From positions 62,001-126,000 of the forward strand of contig NZ_JAINVV010000011.1 of the NCBI RefSeq assembly GCF_019880585.1: a DNA stretch of 64,000 nucleotides, read 5' to 3'. Below are positions 24,951-33,985 of this stretch, piece by piece. A program made the translations under genes and the position numbers. The notes below the pieces were generated by a model. That model was not told where the DNA came from and made no database searches. It saw only the letters and a program-made list of their open reading frames with translations. Position 1 is the first letter of the stretch; each line of letters begins with the position of its first letter. This stretch comes from Sphingomonas colocasiae (GTDB taxonomy: Bacteria; Pseudomonadota; Alphaproteobacteria; Sphingomonadales; Sphingomonadaceae).

Positions 24951-26120
24951 TTATAACGCGTTGAAGAAACGCGAAAGCCTGTCCATGCCTTCGTCCAGCC
25001 GCTCGGCGCTTTCCGATCCGAAGCACAGGCGCAGATGGCCCTCGCCGCCGGGTCCGTAGAAGCTGCCCGCCTCCACCACCACATGCGCCTCGTTCAGGAT
25101 GCGCTCGGCCAGCGCCTGCGCCGCGATGCCGGTGCCGGTGATGTCGGGAAAGGCGTAGATCGTGCCCTGCGGCGGCGCGCAACGCACGCCGGGCATCTGG
25201 TTGAGCCGCTGCACCAGCCGGTCGCGTTTCGCCCGGTCGTCCTCGACCATCGCCTCCATCGCATCCTGCGGCCCGGCGACGGCGGCCAGGCCGCCATATT
25301 GGATGAACGCGTTCACATGCGTCACCGCGCTGGTCGATATCTTCAGCAGGCCCGGCATCAGCGCGGCGGGCGCCACCGCATAGCCCAGCCGCCAGCCGTC
25401 CATCGCATAGGCCTTGGTGAAGGCATGGAGCGAGATCGTGCGCTCCGCCATGCCCGGCAGGCTGGCGATGCTGACATGCTCGGCCCCGTCATAGGTGATA
25501 TATTCATAGACCTCGTCGGAGACGACCGACAGGTCGTGGCGGATCGCGACCCCGGCCAGCGCCTCCAGCTCCGCGCGGCCATAGACGCGGCCGGTGGGAT
25601 TGGCCGGATTGACCAGCACGATCATGCGCGTGCGCGGCGTCACCGCCGCCTCGATCCAGTCGGCGCGGATCGCGAAATCCGCGGCCGCGTCCAGCGGCAC
25701 CGTCACGATCCGCCCGCCCGCCATCTCGATCTTGCCCAGATGCTGCGGATAATAGGGGTCGAGCAGGATCACCTCGTCGCCCGGATTGATCAGCGCCATG
25801 AACGCGGCGAAGGATCCCTGGGTCAGCCCGTTGGTGACGAGGATCTCGTCGGGGCTCACCTCCATCCGGTTGAAGCGGCGCAGCTTCTCCGCCAGCGCCT
25901 CGCGAAAGGCGCGCTCGCCCGCCATGTCGCTGTAATGGACATGCCCGGCGAACAGCGCGTCGGCCGCCGCCTGCTTGATATGGTCCGGCGTGTCATGGAC
26001 GGGGCGCCCGAACTCCATATGGATCAGGTCGATGCCGCGTGCCTCCAGCACCATGGCCTGTTCGTACATGCCATAGCTTTTCCTGGGCGTTCGGGTGATG
26101 CGGTCGGCCAATTGAACCAT
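24951..26120 (-). CDS. PLP-dependent class I/II aminotransferase
   Basis: This 389-residue fold-type I aminotransferase resembles aspartate/aromatic aminotransferases. Seen are the N-terminal HMEFGRP motif, GLTQGSFAAFMALINPGDEV, the cofactor-contact Asn in LVNPANPTGRVY, the Asp/Tyr pair in VVSDEVYEYI, and the Schiff-base Lys in SLHAFTKAYAMDGWRLGY. The conserved substrate-carboxylate Arg is in HLRLCFG. It sits 16 bp before the Rid gene and after an NTF2-like gene in an operon with an FAD oxidase. It could transaminate the amino or keto product of the pathway; the substrate is not evident. Confidence 0.9.
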   Translation of the reverse strand: MVQLADRITRTPRKSYGMYEQAMVLEARGIDLIHMEFGRPVHDTPDHIKQAAADALFAGHVHYSDMAGERAFREALAEKLRRFNRMEVSPDEILVTNGLTQGSFAAFMALINPGDEVILLDPYYPQHLGKIEMAGGRIVTVPLDAAADFAIRADWIEAAVTPRTRMIVLVNPANPTGRVYGRAELEALAGVAIRHDLSVVSDEVYEYITYDGAEHVSIASLPGMAERTISLHAFTKAYAMDGWRLGYAVAPAALMPGLLKISTSAVTHVNAFIQYGGLAAVAGPQDAMEAMVEDDRAKRDRLVQRLNQMPGVRCAPPQGTIYAFPDITGTGIAAQALAERILNEAHVVVEAGSFYGPGGEGHLRLCFGSESAERLDEGMDRLSRFFNAL

Positions 26121-26135
26121 GACGCGGTCGCTCCT

Positions 26136-26507
26136 TCAAACCGATAGCGAGACGACGCGGAGCAGGCGCATCCGCCCGCCATCGACCAGCGCATAGGCCA
26201 TCGCTTCCTCGGCGCTTTCGCCGTCGCCGCTCCGCGCCCTGGTGCGGCAATGGACAAAGGCATGGTCCTGGGTCGCGAACGCCTGTTCCACGGGCAAGAT
26301 CATTTCGACAAGGTCGAGCCGGTCGGCGATCGCCTGGTAATGCACGGCGAGTTCAGCCGGGCCGGTGGCGCGGAGATTGCCGTTGACGATCAGCCGGCCA
26401 TCCTCGTGGAAGAAGGGCGCGAAACCCTCCGCCCGCAGCGGATCGCTGCCCGCCATCGCGGTGTTCCACCAGGCGAAGAAGTCGAGGATGATATTGTCGG
26501 TCTGCAT
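26136..26507 (-). CDS. NTF2-like/SnoaL-fold protein
   Basis: This 123-residue soluble protein has the pattern of the NTF2-like superfamily. There is an N-terminal helix (ILDFFAWWNTAMAG), a middle AEGFAPFFHEDGRLIVNGNL strand-loop, an LAVHYQAIADRLD helix, and paired strands DHAFVHCRTRA and AMAYALVDGGRMRLLRVVS. Members are small isomerases, hydratases or binding proteins. Its position between the aminotransferase and the FAD oxidase suggests a step in the same pathway. AGAGAGAAA precedes the start. Confidence 0.75.
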   Translation of the reverse strand: MQTDNIILDFFAWWNTAMAGSDPLRAEGFAPFFHEDGRLIVNGNLRATGPAELAVHYQAIADRLDLVEMILPVEQAFATQDHAFVHCRTRARSGDGESAEEAMAYALVDGGRMRLLRVVSLSV

Positions 26508-26531
26508 GATTTCTCTCTTCGGGCGGGGCGT

Positions 26532-27818
26532 TCAGGGGGCAGGCGTTCGGCGGGTGTCGATCCAGTCGAGGATCGGCCCCATCAGGGGATAGAAGCGGCG
26601 CAGCCGCCGCTGGATGCCGGCGGTGCGCGCGCGCCCCGCGTCCAGCAGCGGCATCGGCGGCGGCGTGCCGTCCAGCACGAAACGGGCCAGGCTGTCGCCG
26701 ATCACGGTCGACAGCGCGATGCCGCGCGCGTTGCAGGCGGTGGCGCTGATGATGCCGCCATCGACCAGCAATGTCGCGGGATAGCGCGACGCGGATACCG
26801 AACTGGTGCCGGTCCACAAATGCGTGATCTCCGGCAGGTGCGGCAGGCGCAGCATGGTCCGCAGGCGCCGGGCCATCGATGCGCGCTGGCGCGCCGGCGA
26901 AATGCCGAAGGCGTCGAGCGCCCCGGTGATGATCCGCCCCTCGCTGTCGACGCGATAGGTGAAGAGATGCTCGCGCGTGTCGGACAGCGCCTCGCCGCGC
27001 TGGAACAGGTGCCGGCGCTGCTCCGCCGGAACCGGGGCGGTCGCGCATTGCCACACGTCGAGCGTGACGATCGATGCGGTCATCGGCGGCACCAGATCGC
27101 CCGAAAGGCCGTTGGTGCACAGGATCACCTTGTCCGCGATCACCCGGCCGGCGTTCAGGCGCAGCGCATAGCCGCCCGGTTGCCGTTCGATGCCCAGCAC
27201 CGGCGATCGTTCGAACAGGCGCGCGCCGCCGGCGACCGCCGCATCCGCCAGGCCCCGGCAATAAAGCAGGGGATGGATGGTGCCGCCCGAGGGGGCGAAC
27301 CAGCTCCCCTCATAGCCCTCCACCCCGGTCCGCTCCGCCGTCTCCCCGGCGGACAGCATCTCGACCGCGAAGCCGCGCGCATGCCATTGGCCCGCGACAT
27401 CCTCGATCCGGGCGCGCGCCGCCGCCGAATGGGCGGGCTGATACCAGCCGCCCTGCCGGGCATCGCAATCGATGCCGAGCGCACGGACCTTGGCGAACAG
27501 ATGATCCGCCGAACCGCCCGTGGCCTGGACCAGCCTTTCCCCGATCTCGCCGACGCGCTCGATGATGGCGTCCGGCGATCCGACGCTGAAATGCGGGACG
27601 ACGAAGCCGCCGGGGGTGGAGGATGCGCCGCTCCCCACCGCCCCGGCATCGATCAGGATCACGTCCAGCCCCGCCGCCGCCAGTGCCTGGGCAGTGGTGG
27701 TGCCCATGATCCCGGCGCCCACCACCGCGACGTCGCAGCGCAGTTCGCCGGTCGCGGCGGGAGCGGCCGGGCGCCGGCCGGCGGACGCCCACCAGAGATT
27801 ATCGGATCGGTCGATCAT
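26532..27818 (-). CDS. FAD-dependent oxidoreductase (DAO family)
   Basis: This 428-residue flavoprotein belongs to the glycine/D-amino-acid/sarcosine oxidase group. An N-terminal Rossmann motif is complete (VAVVGAGIMGTTTAQALAAA, then an acidic residue in LIDAG). It is followed by GSGASSTPGGFVVP, a substrate domain with WYQPAHSAAARA, and a C-terminal flavin-contact region around LWTGTSSVSASRYP. Such enzymes oxidise secondary or D-amines to imines, which fits the Rid protein in the same operon. The gene follows the TonB receptor by 31 bp. Confidence 0.88.
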   Translation of the reverse strand: MIDRSDNLWWASAGRRPAAPAATGELRCDVAVVGAGIMGTTTAQALAAAGLDVILIDAGAVGSGASSTPGGFVVPHFSVGSPDAIIERVGEIGERLVQATGGSADHLFAKVRALGIDCDARQGGWYQPAHSAAARARIEDVAGQWHARGFAVEMLSAGETAERTGVEGYEGSWFAPSGGTIHPLLYCRGLADAAVAGGARLFERSPVLGIERQPGGYALRLNAGRVIADKVILCTNGLSGDLVPPMTASIVTLDVWQCATAPVPAEQRRHLFQRGEALSDTREHLFTYRVDSEGRIITGALDAFGISPARQRASMARRLRTMLRLPHLPEITHLWTGTSSVSASRYPATLLVDGGIISATACNARGIALSTVIGDSLARFVLDGTPPPMPLLDAGRARTAGIQRRLRRFYPLMGPILDWIDTRRTPAP

Positions 27819-27849
27819 GTATGCCCCGATTGGCGGTTCGCCGCGCCGA

Positions 27850-30105
27850 TCAGAAACGCACGGTCAGCGAGACGCCGTACGTCGCCGGATCGCCCAGGAA
27901 GTTCTGCGACGGGAAGATGCCGCCCCAATTGTCATAGGCGGACGCGACATAGAGCTTGTTGAGGAGGTTGCGGCCGTAGATCGCGGCTTCCCAGCGGTCA
28001 TCCTTGTCGTGCACCGCCAGCCGGCCGTTCACCAGCCAGTATCCATCCTGCGCGGAAAGGTTGCGGTTCGCCAGCGAATAGAAGGTCTTGCTGCGATAGG
28101 ATGCGTCGCTCAGGATCGCTACGCCCCAATCGTCCCCCTGGATCGGGGTTTCCCAGCGCGCCATCGCGCTGGCGCTGAATGCCGGGGCGTTGGACAGGCG
28201 GTTGCCGGTGAAATCGTCGGCGCCCGGCGCATTGTTGAAATCGGTGATCTTGCTGCTCTGCCAGTTCAGCGCGCCGCGCAGCGTCAATCGGTCGGTCGGG
28301 CGATAGGTCGCCTCCGCCTCCAGGCCATAGACGCGCGCATCGCCCGCATTGGAGAGCACGATCACGTTGATGCCGCTGCGGATCTCGGTGACCATCGCCT
28401 GGAAATCGCGCCAGTCGTTGTAATAGCCCGCCAGGTTGAAGGTCAGCGCGCCGTCCAGCAGGCTGGTCTTGGCGCCCACTTCATAGGAATAGACGGTCTC
28501 GCCCTTGAACGGCCGCAGTTCCTCCGGGTTGAAGGCGATCGCCGCCTTGAAGCCGCCGCTCTTGAAGCCGCGGCTGGCGCTCGCATACAGCATCACATCG
28601 GGCGAGACCTTGTAGTCGATGCCGATCTTGCCCGAAAGATTGTCCTGCTTCACCCCGTCGACGATGCCGGCGACCGGCACGGGCAGCGTCGAATTGCCAT
28701 AGGGATTCAGGTCGATGCTGTCATAGGTGAAGCGCTTGTCGTCGCGGGTGAAGCGCAGCCCGGCGGTCAGCGTCAGCGCGTCGGTCAGCTTGTAGTTCGC
28801 CTGGCCGAACACCGCATAGGCGTCGGTCTTCTGCACGAAGCCGGTATCGACGCGGGTGTGGAAGAAGTGATCGTCCAGCGCCTGCAGCGCGTTGCCGGCG
28901 ATCCGGTCCCACGAATAATAGACGCCCGCCACCCAGCTGAGCGGGGAATCATTGTCCGATGTCAGGCGCAGTTCCTGCGTGAAGGACTTGATGTCGTCGG
29001 TGAAGCGGGTGTCGAGCTCGATCAGCGCGCCGCCGTCGCTGTCGTCGCCCGATACGCGGTTGAAATGATTATAGCCGGTGATCGAGGTCAGGGTGACGCC
29101 GCCGAAATCATAGGCGACGTTCAGCGCCACGCCTTCGGAACGGCTCTTGTTCTCATAGCCATAGGTCGCGCTGTTCTCGACGGTGCGCCGCCCGGGCGTC
29201 GGATCCGAATAGCCCAGTCTGTCGACGCAGGTCGTCGGATCGAGCTTGCCTGCGAGCGCCGCCGCGCAATAGCCGCTGCCGCCCTTGGCATAATAGCCGA
29301 CATGCTCGCGCAATTGCTGGTCGCTCTTGTTGTAGACATAGGTGCCCTGCAGGTTCACCGTCAGTTCCGGCGTCGGCGTCCACAGCGCCTGCCCGCGCAC
29401 CGCGATGCTGTTGACATCGCCGATCGTCTTGCCGGTCAGCGCGTTGGTCTGCCAGCCGCCGGACTGCTGCACCGTCCGGGCGGAGAAGCGGACGGCCAGC
29501 GTGTCGGTCACGCCGCCGCCGGCGGCGCCCTCCAGCTCCAGCCGGTCGAACCGGCCATAGCTGAGCGTGGCATAGGCTTCGGGCTCATGCGTCGGCTTGC
29601 GGCTGATGAAGTTGATCGCGCCGCCCGTGGTGTTGCGGCCGTACAGCGTGCCCTGCGGCCCCTTCAGCACCTCCACCCGCGCGATGTCGAACATCTGGAA
29701 CGACATCATCGGCGTATAGGGCAGGTTCACATCGTCGAAATAGATGCCGACGGTCGGGTTGTTGTTCGAAAACGTATCGTTCAGGCTGAGCCCGCGGATC
29801 GAGAATGTCGGATTCTGGTCGCCGCGCGTGGCGTTGACGAACACGCCGGGCGAAATCGCCGCCACGTCGGCGGGCTGCGTGATCTTCAGTTCCTGAAGCT
29901 GCTTGCCGGAAAAGGCGCTGATCGAGATCGGCACGTCCTGCACCGATTCCGAACGGCGCTGCGCCGTCACGACGATCTCGTCGTCGAAGCTTTCACCCGC
30001 TGCCGATGTCGCCGCCTGGGGCTGCTGCTGGGCCTGCGCATGGGCCGTGCCCGCCATCAGGGCAAAAGCGGCGCTGGCCGTGAAAAGTGCGATTCGAGTC
30101 CGCAT
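27850..30105 (-). CDS. TonB-dependent outer-membrane receptor
   Basis: This 751-residue receptor has a signal peptide (MRTRIALFTASAAFALMAGT), a TonB-box-like segment (DDEIVVTAQRR), a plug domain (VQDVPISISAFSGKQLQELK; RVEVLKGPQGTLYGRNTTGG) and a 22-strand barrel ending in TYGVSLTVRF with terminal Phe. It imports a substrate too large or scarce for porins, using TonB energy. The ATG at 30105 has GGGGAG 7 bases upstream; the frame is open further to 30234. It heads a minus-strand operon with an FAD oxidase and aminotransferase, divergent from hyuA, so the cargo is likely the compound that cluster degrades. Confidence 0.95.
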   Translation of the reverse strand: MRTRIALFTASAAFALMAGTAHAQAQQQPQAATSAAGESFDDEIVVTAQRRSESVQDVPISISAFSGKQLQELKITQPADVAAISPGVFVNATRGDQNPTFSIRGLSLNDTFSNNNPTVGIYFDDVNLPYTPMMSFQMFDIARVEVLKGPQGTLYGRNTTGGAINFISRKPTHEPEAYATLSYGRFDRLELEGAAGGGVTDTLAVRFSARTVQQSGGWQTNALTGKTIGDVNSIAVRGQALWTPTPELTVNLQGTYVYNKSDQQLREHVGYYAKGGSGYCAAALAGKLDPTTCVDRLGYSDPTPGRRTVENSATYGYENKSRSEGVALNVAYDFGGVTLTSITGYNHFNRVSGDDSDGGALIELDTRFTDDIKSFTQELRLTSDNDSPLSWVAGVYYSWDRIAGNALQALDDHFFHTRVDTGFVQKTDAYAVFGQANYKLTDALTLTAGLRFTRDDKRFTYDSIDLNPYGNSTLPVPVAGIVDGVKQDNLSGKIGIDYKVSPDVMLYASASRGFKSGGFKAAIAFNPEELRPFKGETVYSYEVGAKTSLLDGALTFNLAGYYNDWRDFQAMVTEIRSGINVIVLSNAGDARVYGLEAEATYRPTDRLTLRGALNWQSSKITDFNNAPGADDFTGNRLSNAPAFSASAMARWETPIQGDDWGVAILSDASYRSKTFYSLANRNLSAQDGYWLVNGRLAVHDKDDRWEAAIYGRNLLNKLYVASAYDNWGGIFPSQNFLGDPATYGVSLTVRF

Positions 30106-30287
30106 GAATCTGCTCCCCATCTGGAGTTTTTGACGAATCGGACCCGGCTTTTTGCCTGGTGCCCGCTCTTCCTGCGCCGCCATCCCTAGCGTGAAACAAA
30201 ATCGGATCCAATATTCTTTATCCTCTTGTCGCATTTTTTTTTGCGGCTAGGTTGGCGCACGATCTCCTCCACCTGACAGGGAATGAA
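30106..30287. promoter_or_regulatory. Divergent promoter region of the receptor and hyuA operons
   Basis: The 182 bp between the TonB receptor and hyuA starts include an AT-rich core (about 30190-30245) with a T-run. An imperfect palindrome around 30202-30213 (ATCGGATCCAAT) is a candidate site for the GntR regulator at the far end of the locus. No -10/-35 pair stands out. Confidence 0.4.
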
Positions 30288-32342
30288 ATGCGTAGTTCCA
30301 GTGCATTTGTCGGCATCGACGTCGGCGGGACGTTCACCGATCTGGCGATGTTCGACGCGGCGACCCGCCAGTTTTCCACGGTGAAGGTGCCGTCCTCGCC
30401 CCCGCTCTTCTGGCCGTCGGTGATCGACGCGCTCGACAAGGCGGGCATCGATTCGCAGCGGGACGCGACGATCCTGCACGGCACCACCGTGCATCTGAAC
30501 GCCTTTCTGGAACGCAAGGGCGCGCGCATGGCGCTCGTCACCACGGGCGGTTTTCGCGACGTCTATGAAATGCGGCGCGGCAACCGCCCCCAGCCCTACG
30601 ACATGCATTTCCGCTATCCGACGCCGCTGGTCGCCCGCCGCGACATTTTCGAACTCGCGGAACGCGTCGGCGCCGACGGCACGATCCTGACCGCGATCGA
30701 TCCCGACGAGGTCCGCGCACTCGCGCAGCGGCTGCGCGCAGGCGATTATCAGGCGGTGGCGATCTGCTTCCTCCACAGCTATCGCAATCCCGCCAACGAG
30801 GCGGCGGTTGCCGAACTGCTGCGCGCCGAACTGCCCGGCATGCTGGTCGCGCCATCGCACGAGGTGTGCCGCGAATGGCGCGAATATGAACGCACCAGCA
30901 CCGCCGTCATCAACGCCTATGCCTCGCCGGTGCTCAAGCGCTACCTCACCGATCTGCTCGGCGCGCTGGAGCAGAAGGCGGAATCGCGCCTGTTCCTGCT
31001 CCAGTCCAATGGCGGGCTGATGCGTGCCGAGGGGGCCGGCGATCGCGGCATCCTGTCGCTGCTTTCGGGCCCGGTGGGCGGCAATGTCGCGGGCCGGGCG
31101 CTGTCGCAGGTGGCGGGCATGCCCAATCTCATCTGCATCGACATGGGCGGCACCAGTTTCGAGGCGAGCCTGGTGATCGACGGCGAATCCGTCGTCCGCA
31201 ACGAACGCGAGGTCGGCGGCTTCCCGATCCTGACGCCGATGGTGGATATCCACACGATCGGCGCGGGCGGCGGATCGATCGCCTGGAACGATGCCGGCGC
31301 GTTGCGCGTCGGCCCGCAAAGCGCGGGCGCGCGGCCGGGCCCGGCAAGCTATGGCCATGGCGGCGCGCAACCCACCGTCACCGACGCCAATATCGCGCTC
31401 GGCCGGCTGGAGGATGGCTGCGCCTTTGGCGACCTGCGCCTGGACGCCGGCCTGGCGCGCGCGGCGATCGCCGGTTTCGCGGAGGATTTCGGCCTGTCGG
31501 GCGAAGCGATGGCGCAGGGCATATTGGACGTCATCAACGAACAGATGGCCAATGCCATCCGTACCATCACCGTGCGGCGGGGGATCGATCCGCGCAGCTT
31601 CGTGCTGGTCGCCTATGGCGGCGCCGGCCCGATGCATGCGGCCGATATCGCGCGGCTGCTGGGCATCGGCACCATCGTGGTGCCGCGCGCGGCCGGCGCA
31701 TTCTCCGCATGGGGCATGCTGCAATCCGATCTGGTGCATGATCGCGCCGAAACCATCCTCGTCCCCGCCGCCGAACTCGACTGGGCAGCGCTCGACGCGC
31801 GCTATGCGGCGCTGGAGGCGGAACTGGCCGCAACGCTCGTCGAAGAGGGCGTGGCGCAGGACCGGATCCAGTTCACCCGCAGTTTCGACGTGCGCTATCT
31901 CGGGCAGGAACAGGGCATCGGCGTGCGCGTCGATGCCGGCAGCTTCGCCGACGCGGCGGGCCGTGACGCCCGGCTGCGCACCGATTTCGAACGCGCCTAT
32001 GCCGATATCTTCGGCCATATCAACGACGACGAGGCGCTGGAGGTGGCAACCGTCCGCCTGCGCGCCAGCGGCCGCACCGGGCTCGACGCGCAGACGCTGA
32101 TCATGGCCGAAAGCGCGCCGGAGGCCGATGGCAAGGGAGAGCGCACGCTCACCGTCCGGTTCGACGGCGCCGATCGCGACACGCGGTTCCTGCCCCGCGC
32201 CGCGATGGTGCCGGGCGAACGCGTGGCCGGCCCCTGCGTGGTGGAGGAACAGACCTGCACCACCATCGTCCCGCCCGATTTTTCCGCGACGATCGATCCG
32301 ATCGGCAATCTTGTCCTGACTTTCGAGGGAGCCGCCGCATGA
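30288..32342 (+). CDS. hyuA: Hydantoinase/oxoprolinase subunit A
   Basis: This 684-residue protein is the ATP-binding subunit of the hydantoinase A/5-oxoprolinase family. The N-terminal ATPase signature is GIDVGGTFTDLAMFD. ATILHGTTVHLNAFLERKGA and the RNRPQPYDM-like region follow. The hydantoinase A core has ICIDMGGTSFEASLVIDGE, GAGGGSIAW and PGPASYGHGG. Family members use ATP to open hydantoins, N-methylhydantoin, 5-oxoproline or related imides, or to carboxylate ketones. The ATG at 30288 is chosen because AGGGAAT precedes it and GIDVGGTFTDL then falls near residue 8. Its stop overlaps hyuB by four bases. Confidence 0.92.
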   Translation: MRSSSAFVGIDVGGTFTDLAMFDAATRQFSTVKVPSSPPLFWPSVIDALDKAGIDSQRDATILHGTTVHLNAFLERKGARMALVTTGGFRDVYEMRRGNRPQPYDMHFRYPTPLVARRDIFELAERVGADGTILTAIDPDEVRALAQRLRAGDYQAVAICFLHSYRNPANEAAVAELLRAELPGMLVAPSHEVCREWREYERTSTAVINAYASPVLKRYLTDLLGALEQKAESRLFLLQSNGGLMRAEGAGDRGILSLLSGPVGGNVAGRALSQVAGMPNLICIDMGGTSFEASLVIDGESVVRNEREVGGFPILTPMVDIHTIGAGGGSIAWNDAGALRVGPQSAGARPGPASYGHGGAQPTVTDANIALGRLEDGCAFGDLRLDAGLARAAIAGFAEDFGLSGEAMAQGILDVINEQMANAIRTITVRRGIDPRSFVLVAYGGAGPMHAADIARLLGIGTIVVPRAAGAFSAWGMLQSDLVHDRAETILVPAAELDWAALDARYAALEAELAATLVEEGVAQDRIQFTRSFDVRYLGQEQGIGVRVDAGSFADAAGRDARLRTDFERAYADIFGHINDDEALEVATVRLRASGRTGLDAQTLIMAESAPEADGKGERTLTVRFDGADRDTRFLPRAAMVPGERVAGPCVVEEQTCTTIVPPDFSATIDPIGNLVLTFEGAAA

Positions 32343-33982
32343 GCATCACCCCGGATCCGATCACCAGTGAAGTCGTCCGCAACGCCTATAACGCGATCGC
32401 CGACGATATGAGCGCGATGATCGCGCGATCGGCCTATTCGCCGATCATCTACGAAGCGCATGATTACGGCATCGCGCTGTTCGATCGCCATGCCCGGCTG
32501 CTCGGCCAATATGCCGGCCTGCCGCTGTTCACCGGCGGGCTGGACGCGGGGCTGCGCGCGACGATCGAACGCTATGGCCTGGACGATATGCGCGCGGGCG
32601 ACGTCTTCACCGTCAACGACACCTATATCACCGGCGGCCATCTGAACGATGTCGACGTGATCGGCGTGATCTCCGACGGCGACGAGCTGCTGGGCTTCAT
32701 CGCCATCCGCGCCCATTGGGCCGATATCGGCACGGCGGAGCCGGGTTTTCCGGTCAACAGCCGCAACATCTTCCAGGAAGGGGTGCGCTGGGGCCCGACG
32801 CGGATCATGCGCGGCGGCGAATGGATACGCGACGTCATCGACCTGCTGTGCCTCAACAGCCGCGTGCCGAAGACGCTGATGGGCGATCTCAAGGCGCAGA
32901 TCGCCGCCATCCGGCTGGGCAATGATCGGATGACCTGGCTGAAGCGGCGCTTCGGCCAGGACGTGCTCGACGCCTGCTCCACGCAGATCTTCGACGCCAC
33001 CGACGGCAAGTTCCGCGCCTTCCTGCGCTCGATCCCCGACGGCGTCTATACGGCGGAGGGCGTTTCGGACGATGACGGTGTCACCGACGATCCCGTGCTG
33101 TCCCGGGTGACGGTCACCATCGCCGGCGATCGCATGACCGTCGATACCGCCGGCTCCTCGCCGCAGCGCGCGGGCAATCTCAACACCGGCTATGCCAACA
33201 CCGTCTCGGCGGTGCGCCTCGCACTCGCGCTGCTGTTCCCCGCGCGCGAGCCCGACATCAACGACGGCAGCTTCCGCGCGATCGAGGTGCTGGCCGAACC
33301 CGGATCGATCTACGCGGCGGAGGCCCCTGCCCCGTGCATGCGCCCGCACCCGGTGATGCTGCTGATCGATCTGATCATCAAGGCGCTGAGCGACGTGCTG
33401 CCCGATCATGTCGCGGCCGGCCTGCCCGGCGACAGCTGGAACATCTTCCTGATGGGCGTCGATCCCGCCACCGGCAAGCGCTTCACCAGCGGCGAGGCGC
33501 TCGACGGCGGCTGGGGCGCCAGCGCCCAGGGCGACGGCCCCAGCGCGATCATCCACAGCGCGGCGGGCGATTTCCGCAACATGCCGGTCGAAACGCTGGA
33601 ACACCGCACCCCCGTGCGCATCAACCGGATCGAACTGGGCCGCGACAGCGGCGGCGCCGGGCGGTTCCGTGGCGGCCAGAATGTCGTCAAGGAATATGAG
33701 GCGCTGGTCGACATGACCGTGACGCTGCATTTCGACCGGTCGAAGACGCCCGAATGGGGCCTGTTCGGCGGAGAGGACGGCGCGCCCTCCCGCGTGACGG
33801 TGTATAACGGGCAGCATCCGGAGGGCTTCATCGTGCGCAAGGTCGAACAATTGCCGCTGCGCCCGGGCGACCGTTTCGTCGCGGAAACCGGCGGCGGCGG
33901 CGGCTATGGCCCGCCCTCCGAACGCGCGGCCGAGGCGCTGGCCGCCGACATCGCCGACGGCGTCGTCAGCCAGGCCGCCTGA
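32339..33982 (+). CDS. hyuB: Hydantoinase/oxoprolinase subunit B
   Basis: This 547-residue protein is the partner of the A subunit and belongs to the hydantoinase B family. It starts with DPITSEVVRNAYNAIADDMS, typical of HyuB, followed by RSAYSPIIYEAHDYGIALFD, a metal- or substrate-binding stretch NDTYITGGHLNDVDV, and HWADIGTAEPG. Near the C-terminus are NRIELGRDSGGAGRFRGGQN and ETGGGGGYGPPSERA, both conserved family motifs. The four-base overlap with hyuA fits assembly of a two-subunit enzyme. Confidence 0.92.
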   Translation: MSITPDPITSEVVRNAYNAIADDMSAMIARSAYSPIIYEAHDYGIALFDRHARLLGQYAGLPLFTGGLDAGLRATIERYGLDDMRAGDVFTVNDTYITGGHLNDVDVIGVISDGDELLGFIAIRAHWADIGTAEPGFPVNSRNIFQEGVRWGPTRIMRGGEWIRDVIDLLCLNSRVPKTLMGDLKAQIAAIRLGNDRMTWLKRRFGQDVLDACSTQIFDATDGKFRAFLRSIPDGVYTAEGVSDDDGVTDDPVLSRVTVTIAGDRMTVDTAGSSPQRAGNLNTGYANTVSAVRLALALLFPAREPDINDGSFRAIEVLAEPGSIYAAEAPAPCMRPHPVMLLIDLIIKALSDVLPDHVAAGLPGDSWNIFLMGVDPATGKRFTSGEALDGGWGASAQGDGPSAIIHSAAGDFRNMPVETLEHRTPVRINRIELGRDSGGAGRFRGGQNVVKEYEALVDMTVTLHFDRSKTPEWGLFGGEDGAPSRVTVYNGQHPEGFIVRKVEQLPLRPGDRFVAETGGGGGYGPPSERAAEALAADIADGVVSQAA

Positions 33983-33985
33983 GCG

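Noticed and set aside
27520-30189. 889-codon plus-strand frame opposite the TonB receptor
   Set aside because: The receptor has signal, plug and barrel features; the other strand is a compositional shadow.
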